NCBI GenBank assembly: GCA_900550025.1 | Contig: URQP01000039.1 | Location: forward strand, 1 to 20,210 | DNA length: 20,210 nt | Source of the DNA: an uncultured Porphyromonadaceae bacterium | GTDB lineage: Bacteria > Bacteroidota > Bacteroidia > Bacteroidales > Muribaculaceae | Direction: 5' to 3' | In this document: positions 7,009-14,596 of the stretch, one piece after another | How the letters are laid out: every line of letters begins with the position of its first letter | Numbering within the stretch: position 1 is the stretch's first letter | Translations under genes and position numbers: made by a program | The notes under the pieces: model-generated | Database searches by the model: none | Told to the model about the DNA's origin: nothing | The model's input: only the letters and a program-made list of their open reading frames with translations

Positions 7009-8349
7009 TCAATCTCCACTTTTTGCGAATTTAGAATATGCAATGAGGGCAAAAGCCGAAATCATCCCTATGCCGGCAAACCAGAACCAGATGTAGTGGG
7101 CATCGGCGCTTGCCGCCTGCCATTCCGCCACATCGGCATAAAGATTAGGGTCGGGACAATAGCGCGACAGCAGAATCCCCGACAGTCCGAATCCCAATAT
7201 CGACGAAAGGAACGAATGCAAATGGCTGAAACCGAGGAAAAGTCCCTCCTCGCCTTTCGGAGCCTGCAAAGAGAAATATTCCATATACCGGGGTGAAATG
7301 AAGCATTCGGCCAATGCCTGAAACACAATGCCGGCAATCATCATCACCGTAATGGGATGGAAACCCCACAAATCGTCGCCGAACAAATTGCCGGAAGCCA
7401 TCACAAGCGCGGAAAGCGGAATCAGGAACATTCCCACGGTTATCGAGGTCAACGCTTTGCGCCGCGCCATCAGTCTCGTCACGAAGTTCACACAGACAAC
7501 CACCACAAACGGATTGACATTTGCAATCCATCCGGGCTTTGCGGTCTCGCCGGCAAGACGTATCACATATTTAGGCATCGTGGCATATAACTGCTGCTGC
7601 ACAATCCAGAATCCGGTGACAATCAGAATCAGCACAAGCAACCGTCCGTTGGTAAAGACTTTACGCAATCCGTAAAGCACCTCGGCGACGCTTTTTCCCT
7701 CGCCGCTATGATTAGCGGAATGATAGAACAGCAGCACAGAGACCAACGCCACCACGCACAGCACGGCTGAAAAGAAATTGATATAGATATATGCCGAATC
7801 GCCAACCAAAGAGCGCAAAGGGTCGACAAAACACTTGCCTGTGAACGCCCCGATATTTACCATCATATAAAATATGGAATAGCCTCGCGCACGAGTCTCC
7901 GAGGTAGTCTCCCGCGCCACCGAGGCCGAGATAATCGACTTTATGAACGAGCCGCCGACCATAATCACTATCATTACCGGCACTATCAGATAACGTTCCC
8001 AACTGCCTATAAGACCTGTGAACACCGTTTTCTCGCCATACTCCACAAGCCCCGCGCTTTCAAGAAACACTGGAAGCAGTCCCTGCATAAGATACCCGGC
8101 AGAAAGCAGAGTGAAAGCAACCACAAGCGACTTGCGGTAGCCAATCTTGTCGGCAAACGCTCCGGTAAACATAGGGAGCAGATACAAGCCACCAGAAAAC
8201 AGTCCGGAAATCAGGCTCGCCTCAAGGTCGGAGAATCCGAGCGTATTCGACAGGTAGAGGGTAATTACAATAAACACCGCATAGTACGACATCCTCTCCA
8301 ACAATTCAGCCGCATTAGCAGTCCAAAACGCACGTGTATATTTAGCCAT
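7009..8349 (-). CDS. POT/PTR2-like major facilitator transporter (probable peptide:proton symporter)
   Basis: The 446-aa protein has about twelve membrane segments. It carries two POT-family signatures: ExxER in the first helix (ELLERMSYY, from Glu15) and FYMMVNIGAF (about 160-169), corresponding to the PTR2 FYxxINxG motif. It probably imports small peptides or related solutes with protons across the inner membrane. An MFS loop motif (GAFADKIGYRKS) follows the second helix. The ATG at 8349 is used rather than an in-frame TTG at 8361, because it begins directly at the usual short cytoplasmic tail before helix 1. It is the first gene of a pair with the antiporter, which begins 3 bp after this stop. 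It diverges from susC across 222 bp. The substrate is uncertain; the POT relation is supported by motifs, but the protein is more divergent than textbook DtpA. Confidence 0.82.
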   Translation of the reverse strand: MAKYTRAFWTANAAELLERMSYYAVFIVITLYLSNTLGFSDLEASLISGLFSGGLYLLPMFTGAFADKIGYRKSLVVAFTLLSAGYLMQGLLPVFLESAGLVEYGEKTVFTGLIGSWERYLIVPVMIVIMVGGSFIKSIISASVARETTSETRARGYSIFYMMVNIGAFTGKCFVDPLRSLVGDSAYIYINFFSAVLCVVALVSVLLFYHSANHSGEGKSVAEVLYGLRKVFTNGRLLVLILIVTGFWIVQQQLYATMPKYVIRLAGETAKPGWIANVNPFVVVVCVNFVTRLMARRKALTSITVGMFLIPLSALVMASGNLFGDDLWGFHPITVMMIAGIVFQALAECFISPRYMEYFSLQAPKGEEGLFLGFSHLHSFLSSILGFGLSGILLSRYCPDPNLYADVAEWQAASADAHYIWFWFAGIGMISAFALIAYSKFAKSGD

Positions 8350-8383
8350 TTGAAAAATCAATCACATTAAAAATTCACGTCCG

Positions 8384-8391
8384 TAAAGTTA
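8384..8391 (-). promoter_or_regulatory. Weak candidate -7 box for the transporter/antiporter pair
   Basis: TAACTTTA on the minus strand differs from TAnnTTTG by its last base. It would give a leader of about 30 nt before ATG 8349. No good -33 element is visible at the usual spacing. A perfect alternative, TACTTTTG at 8484-8491, would give a leader of about 130 nt and overlaps the susC -7 box on the other strand. Confidence 0.25.
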
Positions 8392-8414
8392 CGACATTTT
8401 CCGATAGCCAATTA

Positions 8415-8430
8415 TATGTTATAAAACATA
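8415..8430. promoter_or_regulatory. Inverted repeat in the divergent region
   Basis: TATGTT (8415-8420) and AACATA (8425-8430) are perfect inverted repeats separated by 4 bp. They lie in the AT-rich gap between the divergent transporter and susC genes. They could be a dimeric regulator site; there is no independent support. Confidence 0.25.
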
Positions 8431-8431
8431 A

Positions 8432-8464
8432 TGTAACAAAATTGTCACACTTTGTAACATTATT
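8432..8464 (+). promoter_or_regulatory. Direct repeats 21 bp apart upstream of susC (candidate activator site)
   Basis: TGTAACAAAATT (8432-8443) and TGTAACATTATT (8453-8464) share 10 of 12 bases and are spaced exactly 21 bp start to start, two helical turns. They end 25 bp before the susC -7 box (8490), covering the place where an activator would contact polymerase. AraC-type DNA-binding domains, including those ending hybrid two-component regulators that control fructan loci in Bacteroides, typically bind direct repeats with about this spacing. Assignment to such a regulator is inference. Confidence 0.5.
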
Positions 8465-8489
8465 ACTCAACCCTATTTTCAGACAAAAG

Positions 8490-8497
8490 TAATTTTG
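8490..8497 (+). promoter_or_regulatory. -7 box of the fructan utilization operon
   Basis: TAATTTTG matches TAnnTTTG exactly. No TTTG or TTG is present 19-21 bp upstream, which suggests a promoter depending on an activator; the direct repeats at 8432-8464 are in the right place. The predicted start is near 8503, about 69 nt before the susC ATG. Confidence 0.55.
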
Positions 8498-8503
8498 CAA
8501 CAC

Positions 8504-8531
8504 AAGACAATCCGTTATCAGCCATTGTCTT
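8504..8531 (+). promoter_or_regulatory. 5'-terminal leader hairpin of the susC transcript
   Basis: AAGACAAT (8504-8511) pairs perfectly with ATTGTCTT (8524-8531) around a 12-nt loop. From the predicted start near 8503 the hairpin is the first structure of the mRNA. It may protect the 5' end or take part in post-transcriptional control of the operon. Confidence 0.45.
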
Positions 8532-8571
8532 CCATAAATACGAATTTAACTAAAACCAAATAACTAAATGT

Positions 8572-11500
8572 ATGCAGATTAAAAAAGTAATTTTCAGCTT
8601 GAGTTTCCTACTCATGGCATGCTTTTTCAGCCATGCACAAGAAATTCTTGTGAAAGGAACCGTATTTTCTGCCACGGACGGCGAACCGATAATCGGAGCG
8701 AACGTGGTGCAGAGTGACAAACCGACAAACGGAACCACCACCGACTTAGACGGAGCTTTCGTATTGAGAGTTCCGGAAAATTCTGAAATCTCGATTTCAT
8801 ACATCGGATTCAAGACCGCTGTGGTAAAAGCGCAACCCGAAATCTCGGTGCAATTGAAAGAGGATGCGCAAATGATGGACGAGCTTGTTGTGACCGGCTA
8901 CACAATGCAGCGCAAAAAAGACTTGACAGGAGCAGTATCGGTGATGAATATGAAAAACCCGATAAGCGAATCGAGCCCTAACATGCTCAACTCGATGCAA
9001 GGAAAGCTCGCCGGCGTGAACATCGTGAGCGACCCCGCTCCGGGCGGAGGAAGCACGTCGATACGCATCCGCGGCATCAGCACTGTCAACAGCACATCTC
9101 CGCTCTATGTAATCGACGGCGTGCCAACGACCGAGAACCTCAATTCGCTAAACCCTTCCGACATTGAGTCGATACAGGTATTGAAAGACGCGGCTTCAGC
9201 TTCCATCTACGGTTCGCGCGCGGCCAACGGCGTAATCATTATCACCACCAAGCGCGGCAAAGGCAACAAACTGACTGTAAATGTAAACTATTCGGCCAGC
9301 GCGCAGACTGTGGCAAACACGTTCGATATGCTCAACGCCCAGCAATGGCGTGAAGCATACTGGACAGCCAACAAGAACGCCGGCATCAAACCGTCGCATC
9401 CGTTCTACGGCAACGGCGACACGCCGCAACTCGTGGAATGGCTCGACGGCGATTCTAAATTAGTGCGCGCATCCGACACCGACTGGCAAGACGCGATTTA
9501 CAGCACGGCATGGACGCACAATGTATCGGCCTCGGTATCCAACAGCGGAGAAAAAGGCTCGATGATGTTCTCCGGAAACTTCATCAATCAGGACGGATTG
9601 ATGGACTACACATTCTACCGCCGCTATTCGGCACGCATCAACTCCACATATAATATATGCGATTATGTGAGCGTAGGAGAAAACCTTATGGTAGCGCAAT
9701 GGAATGACCGCGGGTTCACCACCAACGACGACCGCGGAGTACCCTACACTGCAATGCGCCAGCATCCGGCAATCCCGGTATACGATTCGAACGGCAACTT
9801 CACCAATCCGATGAACCTCGCGCAATCCGACATTTCCAACCCTATGCACATGCTCTACAACGGACGTGACAACAGCAATCAGAGTTGGCGCATATTCGGA
9901 AACGCTTATATAGAAATATATCCTGTAAAAGGGCTGACATTGAAAAGCAACATCGGTATCGAGCACGTGCAATACTTCAACCGCACACTCAACCGCAAGA
10001 TACTCGACTCTGACGTGACAAGCATGAGCCGCGGATACGGACAAGGCGACACTTGGACTTGGACCAATACCGCCAACTACAACCTGCAAGTGAAAAAACA
10101 CAATTTCAACGTGCTTGCCGGCGTAGAAGCCATCAAATACAACTATCAGAACCTTGACGCTTGGCGTGACGAATACTCCTTCGAGGACGACAACTATATG
10201 AACATCGACTCAGGAGAAGGTACACAGACCAACGGAGGCGGCAAGCAGGAATGGGCATTGTTCTCATTGTTCGCCAAAGCCGACTACAACTACGACGACC
10301 GCTACCTGCTATCGGCCATAATCCGCCGCGACGCCACATCGCGCCTCTACAAGGACAACAATTCTGGAGTATTCCCGTCGTTCTCCGCGGCATGGCGTCC
10401 GACAGCCGAGGATTTCTTCCCCGAAAATGATGTTCTCAACGATTTGAAAGTGCGCGTCGGTTGGGGTACAAACGGCAACTCCGCCATCAGCAACAATTAT
10501 GCGGCATACAGCACATACGCATACAATATGGGCAACGGAGCATACGACCTCGGCGGAACGAACACAAGCACAGTGCCGGGTATAATCGTAGCGGCGACAG
10601 GCAACCCTGACCTGAAGTGGGAAACCACCACGCAGACCAACGTCGGAATAGACCTCGGATTGATGAACAATAGCCTCAGCATCAGCGCAGACTATTACAT
10701 TAAGAAAACAAAAGACATGCTTACCATACCTCCTACATTGTCAGTAGAGGGAGAGAACGCATCGATGTGGATGAACACCGGCGATATGAAAAACAACGGT
10801 TTTGAAATCACAATCGACTACCGCAGCCCGGAATACGGCGACTTCTCGTGGGGCGGCTCGCTCAACTTGGCACATTACAAGAACGAAGTGGTAATACTCA
10901 ACGACCAAGTACACATGGAAGGCGGCGACTACCGCCTGATAGAAGGCCAGCCGATGGGTGTGTACTATGGATATATTGTCGACGGAATATTCCAGACACC
11001 AGACGAAGTGAGCAACCATGCAATGCAACAAGGCAAGGATGTAGGCCGCTTGAAATACCGTGACATCGACGGCAACGGCGTTGTCGACGACAAGGACCAG
11101 TGCATAATAGGCGACCCGAACCCTGATTTCACGGCAGGTCTGAATCTCGATTTCCGTTATAAAGGATTCACCCTAAGCGCATTCTTCACAGGAGAATTCG
11201 GATTCGACATCTACAACACCACCAAGCGGCAGCTCGACTTCATGAGCTATGGCGGAACAAGCACAAACCGCGGAGTGGGCGTGCTCGATGCTTGGAGCGA
11301 GACCAACCGCGACGCCGAAATACCGGCCTTGTCGGTAGTCGACAACAACAACGAAAGCCGTATGTCGACCTATTATCTTGAAGACGGCACATACGTGAAG
11401 ATGAAATACCTGAAATTGCAATACGACCTTCCTTCATCCATAGTGAAGAAACTCCACGCATCCAACGTAAGTTTCTACGGACAGGTAGAGAACGTATTCA

Positions 11501-11622
11501 CTATCACCGGTTATTCAGGTCTTGATCCGGAACTTCCGCTCGGCGGATACGGAGCGCGTGTAGACAATGCACCGTACCCTCTCGCACGCACCTATACTCT
11601 CGGATTAAACGTGACATTCTAA
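8572..11622 (+). CDS. susC: SusC-family TonB-dependent outer-membrane fructan transporter
   Basis: The 1016-aa protein is the TonB-dependent barrel that imports fructo-oligosaccharides across the outer membrane together with SusD. A signal peptide (1-22, ending SHA) is followed by a carboxypeptidase-regulatory-like beta domain (about 25-97: VKGTVFSATDGEPIIGANV), the TonB-box-like DELVVTGY (103-110) typical of SusC proteins, a plug domain (about 115-230, with IRIRGISTVN and SPLYVIDGVP), and a long barrel ending in an aromatic C-terminal strand (LGLNVTF). There is no STN signalling domain, so it does not seem to drive an anti-sigma factor by itself. The ATG at 8572 starts the signal peptide; an ATG at 8568 in another frame stops after four codons. 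susD follows after 33 bp. Substrate is inferred from the GH32 enzymes and fructokinase downstream. Confidence 0.95.
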   Translation: MQIKKVIFSLSFLLMACFFSHAQEILVKGTVFSATDGEPIIGANVVQSDKPTNGTTTDLDGAFVLRVPENSEISISYIGFKTAVVKAQPEISVQLKEDAQMMDELVVTGYTMQRKKDLTGAVSVMNMKNPISESSPNMLNSMQGKLAGVNIVSDPAPGGGSTSIRIRGISTVNSTSPLYVIDGVPTTENLNSLNPSDIESIQVLKDAASASIYGSRAANGVIIITTKRGKGNKLTVNVNYSASAQTVANTFDMLNAQQWREAYWTANKNAGIKPSHPFYGNGDTPQLVEWLDGDSKLVRASDTDWQDAIYSTAWTHNVSASVSNSGEKGSMMFSGNFINQDGLMDYTFYRRYSARINSTYNICDYVSVGENLMVAQWNDRGFTTNDDRGVPYTAMRQHPAIPVYDSNGNFTNPMNLAQSDISNPMHMLYNGRDNSNQSWRIFGNAYIEIYPVKGLTLKSNIGIEHVQYFNRTLNRKILDSDVTSMSRGYGQGDTWTWTNTANYNLQVKKHNFNVLAGVEAIKYNYQNLDAWRDEYSFEDDNYMNIDSGEGTQTNGGGKQEWALFSLFAKADYNYDDRYLLSAIIRRDATSRLYKDNNSGVFPSFSAAWRPTAEDFFPENDVLNDLKVRVGWGTNGNSAISNNYAAYSTYAYNMGNGAYDLGGTNTSTVPGIIVAATGNPDLKWETTTQTNVGIDLGLMNNSLSISADYYIKKTKDMLTIPPTLSVEGENASMWMNTGDMKNNGFEITIDYRSPEYGDFSWGGSLNLAHYKNEVVILNDQVHMEGGDYRLIEGQPMGVYYGYIVDGIFQTPDEVSNHAMQQGKDVGRLKYRDIDGNGVVDDKDQCIIGDPNPDFTAGLNLDFRYKGFTLSAFFTGEFGFDIYNTTKRQLDFMSYGGTSTNRGVGVLDAWSETNRDAEIPALSVVDNNNESRMSTYYLEDGTYVKMKYLKLQYDLPSSIVKKLHASNVSFYGQVENVFTITGYSGLDPELPLGGYGARVDNAPYPLARTYTLGLNVTF

Positions 11623-11655
11623 CAAGAAAAAGAAAACGATAAAAAAGAAACTACA

Positions 11656-13332
11656 ATGAAGATTATCAATAATATAAAAAGAATAGCATTGACAGTTGCC
11701 GCATGCGGAGCCATATGCGCATTCTCATCTTGCGAGGATATGCTCGACCTGAAACCGTCGGGACAGATTACATCCGACCAAATCGACGAAGAATCCATCG
11801 AGAACTTGCTTGCATCGGCATACGCCGGATTGGAGGCGCACTTCTTCGGCAACAACGAGGCTTTCTCCGGACCTTCGACCAACTGGGTGTTCGATGTCCG
11901 CTCTGACGACGCCTACAAAGGAGGTGGCGGTGTCTCGATGGAAGCCAACATCCACCAATTGGAAATTTCCAACCTCACGAGCGACAATGTGACGAACCTC
12001 AACAAATGGCGCAACAACTATTACGCCATCGCACGAGTGCATCAGGCAATGCGCGCCATCAACGAGGCGGAGAATCTTGCCGACAAAGATTCTTACATAG
12101 GCGAACTCAAATTGCTCCGCGCATGGTATTACTTCGACCTTATCCGCATCTTCGAGCGCATACCCTACATCACAGAGAACGACGACGCGAAGACAGTGCG
12201 CTACGACCAGTTCACCCGCGAGGAAATTTTCGACAAAATCAAAGGCGACCTCAATGACGCATGGAACGACCTGCCCGACACACAAAGCGACCCCGGACGC
12301 TTCAACAAATACGTGGCAGCCGCGCTGATGGCGAAAGTATGCGCGTTCACATCCGACTGGGCGGACGTCGTGACTTATTCCGACTATGTAATAGGCAGCG
12401 GGAAATACCAACTTTACAACAATTTCTGCGACATGTCGAAAATCGAGTTCAACAACCAGATGGAGTCGATTATGGCAATCCAATTCTCAACAGCCAACAA
12501 CAACGCCCACATCAACTGGAGCAACTTGTTGAACACCACTTATTCCGAAGGCAACCTGTTCGGCTCGGGCGACGATTTCTTCCTCGGAAGCCAGAACTTG
12601 GTGAACGCTTTCCGTACAGACGCAAACGGACTGCCCTATCTTGACGGAACGTTCAACGACGTTGACGTGAAATCCAACGGCGAATACACAGGCAATGTCG
12701 ACCCGCGTCTCGATTTCACGGTAGGCCGCATCGGCTTCCCGTTCCGCGGATTCACCTATACGAAAGGCTGGTGCCGCGCGTACGATGTCTATGGCGAATA
12801 TTCAGGAAAGAAAGGTCTCATCGACCCGACATCGCCCGATATGGTACAAGGATTCCCATGGGGAGCGTCGAGCCTCAACTTCTGCCTGATACGCTATGCC
12901 GACATCCTACTGCTTAAAGCGGAAGCCCTTATCGAGCAGAACACCGACCTCGAGACAGCACGCACGCTTATCAACGATGTGCGCAACAAGGCGAAACGCA
13001 GTATCGACGGCACTTACACCCCGCGTGAGCTCAACCCGCTGCTGGCAAGCTACAAAGTAGAGCCTTATCCTTCCGACGGATGGACACAGGACTACGCGCG
13101 CCGCGCCGTGCGTATGGAACGCCGCTTGGAGCTCGCCATGGAAGGCAACCGCTGGTTCGACCTCGTAAGATGGGGCAACGTGGTGGAAGTGATGAACGAG
13201 TACTTCCGCACAGAATCAGAATTGCGTTCTTATTATGACGGAGCGACAATGACCGAGGACGAAATATTCCTTGCAATCCCTCTCAGCGAGGTGCAGAACT
13301 CAGGAGGACTTTACGAACCAATCAACGAATAA
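11656..13332 (+). CDS. susD: SusD-family fructan-binding outer-membrane lipoprotein
   Basis: The 558-aa protein is the surface lid that binds glycan and sits over the SusC barrel. A lipoprotein signal ends at Cys26 (FSSC), followed by acidic residues (EDMLD), consistent with surface export in Bacteroidetes. The N-terminal helical repeats show the usual SusD pattern: NLLASAYAGLE, YYAIARVHQAMRAINEAE and GELKLLRAWYYFDLIR. The C-terminal part has LIRYADILLLKAEAL and RRAVRMERRLELAMEGNRWFD-type motifs and ends NSGGLYEPINE. The ligand loop residues cannot be picked out by eye. The DUF4960 gene starts 12 bp after the stop. Corresponds in order to BT1762 of the B. thetaiotaomicron fructan locus (from memory). 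Confidence 0.94.
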   Translation: MKIINNIKRIALTVAACGAICAFSSCEDMLDLKPSGQITSDQIDEESIENLLASAYAGLEAHFFGNNEAFSGPSTNWVFDVRSDDAYKGGGGVSMEANIHQLEISNLTSDNVTNLNKWRNNYYAIARVHQAMRAINEAENLADKDSYIGELKLLRAWYYFDLIRIFERIPYITENDDAKTVRYDQFTREEIFDKIKGDLNDAWNDLPDTQSDPGRFNKYVAAALMAKVCAFTSDWADVVTYSDYVIGSGKYQLYNNFCDMSKIEFNNQMESIMAIQFSTANNNAHINWSNLLNTTYSEGNLFGSGDDFFLGSQNLVNAFRTDANGLPYLDGTFNDVDVKSNGEYTGNVDPRLDFTVGRIGFPFRGFTYTKGWCRAYDVYGEYSGKKGLIDPTSPDMVQGFPWGASSLNFCLIRYADILLLKAEALIEQNTDLETARTLINDVRNKAKRSIDGTYTPRELNPLLASYKVEPYPSDGWTQDYARRAVRMERRLELAMEGNRWFDLVRWGNVVEVMNEYFRTESELRSYYDGATMTEDEIFLAIPLSEVQNSGGLYEPINE

Positions 13333-13344
13333 AAACATAGAATC

Positions 13345-14529
13345 ATGAATATCATTAAAAATATCAATCACATATTGGCAACCGCCATTTGCGCAATAGC
13401 GGCAATAGCGATTCCGTCGTGCAGCGACGTAGAGCTCCCTTCCGCTCCGCAAATGCCGAAGATTAGCAACTTGAATTACAGCGTAGAAGGACGTTCCGTC
13501 ACGCTGACATGGACACTGCCCGAACGCGACGACATTGCGGGAGTACAGGTCATAGCCAACAACACCGACCTGACAGAACTCGAAGGGGCACAGACTTCAT
13601 ATTTCATCAAGCGTGCCACAGCAGGCGAAGAAATAGCCTACACAGTGAAAGCCGTATATGCCAACGGACTGGTTTCCGAAGGCGAGACCATTCGATTCAC
13701 GGTAGAGGCTGTGCCTGCAAAAATCGGCTATCTGATAAGCTATAACGACGTATCGGAAATAACAGATGATGATGAGCAGGCTTCTGCGGCATGGTTCCAA
13801 GCCAACATCAGCAATGGTGAAATTCTCACCCCTGACGACATGCAAGGAATCACCCCCGACGATTATTCCGTAATCTGGATACATCTTGACCGCACGGCCA
13901 TAGGATTGGGATGGGAAAACCTTCCAGCTCCGCTGATTTCTACAGAAGTGATTTCCGCCCTCACACAATACGTGAAAGACGGAGGCAACCTCTTCCTTGC
14001 CAACCACGCCACCCAGCTTCTCGTACCGATAGGACGCATAACTGAAGAGCTGCGCCCGGGACTGTTCGGCGACGGCACCGGTTCTGAAGGCACAGACATT
14101 TGGACAATCAATGCCATCATCGGCCCGGGACAGCCCACGACCTACGACCACCGCACACACGAGGTATATGCCGGACTGGAAGTCTCGAACCAATACGACA
14201 CCCACGAGTCCTATCCGTTCATCGGCCCGGGCATTCGTGAAGACCACAACTGCATGTGGGACTGCAACTCATACGGATTCGACGGCAACCCGAACGTAAT
14301 ATTCTCGTTCGAGACAGAAACCACGTCATCGGTGCTCGCGACATGGGGACATGTAGTGGACTACTGCTGCGCGGGACTTGTAGAATTCTACCCTTCAGGC
14401 GACTATCTCGGACGCATAATGGCCATGGGTCTTGCCGCCTACGAATGGAACCAGAACAGCGGAGAAAACCCGTATCAAGGCAATATCGAACTGTTTACAA
14501 AGAATTGTCTGAACTACTTAAGTAAATAA
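13345..14529 (+). CDS. SusE-position surface glycan-binding lipoprotein (FnIII + DUF4960)
   Basis: The 394-aa lipoprotein probably binds fructan at the cell surface and helps SusC/D capture it. The signal ends at Cys26 (IPSC), followed by SDVE. Residues about 37-120 form a fibronectin type III-like beta sandwich (SVTLTWTLPERDDIAGVQV, then AYTVKAVYANGLVSEG). The remainder (about 125-394) matches my recollection of DUF4960. It has a flavodoxin/amidotransferase-like pattern: KIGYLISYND, DYSVIWIHLDR, ISALTQYVKDGGNLFLANHA and a late Trp/Cys-rich segment (MWDCNSYGFDG). No catalytic Cys-His-Glu triad is evident, so binding is more likely than catalysis. It holds the place of BT1761 in the B. thetaiotaomicron locus. 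A strong hairpin lies between this gene and the next. Confidence 0.82.
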   Translation: MNIIKNINHILATAICAIAAIAIPSCSDVELPSAPQMPKISNLNYSVEGRSVTLTWTLPERDDIAGVQVIANNTDLTELEGAQTSYFIKRATAGEEIAYTVKAVYANGLVSEGETIRFTVEAVPAKIGYLISYNDVSEITDDDEQASAAWFQANISNGEILTPDDMQGITPDDYSVIWIHLDRTAIGLGWENLPAPLISTEVISALTQYVKDGGNLFLANHATQLLVPIGRITEELRPGLFGDGTGSEGTDIWTINAIIGPGQPTTYDHRTHEVYAGLEVSNQYDTHESYPFIGPGIREDHNCMWDCNSYGFDGNPNVIFSFETETTSSVLATWGHVVDYCCAGLVEFYPSGDYLGRIMAMGLAAYEWNQNSGENPYQGNIELFTKNCLNYLSK

Positions 14530-14540
14530 TGACTTCTTGT

Positions 14541-14582
14541 CTGATTGGGCTAATTTAAACGATTAGTCCAATCAGGCTTTTT
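14541..14582 (+). terminator. Terminator-like hairpin inside the utilization operon
   Basis: A 14-bp stem with a single G-T wobble (14541-14554 with 14562-14575) around the 7-nt loop TTAAACG is followed by GC and a TTTTT run (14578-14582). It begins 11 bp after the DUF4960 stop and ends 14 bp before the next ATG. It has the form of an intrinsic terminator. No promoter box fits between it and the next gene, so the enzymes downstream probably depend on read-through. Confidence 0.8.
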
Positions 14583-14596
14583 CAACTTATGCTTCT

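Noticed and set aside
8350..8361. In-frame TTG extension of the POT-like transporter
   Set aside because: Adds four residues from a TTG codon; the ATG at 8349 gives the normal N-terminus.
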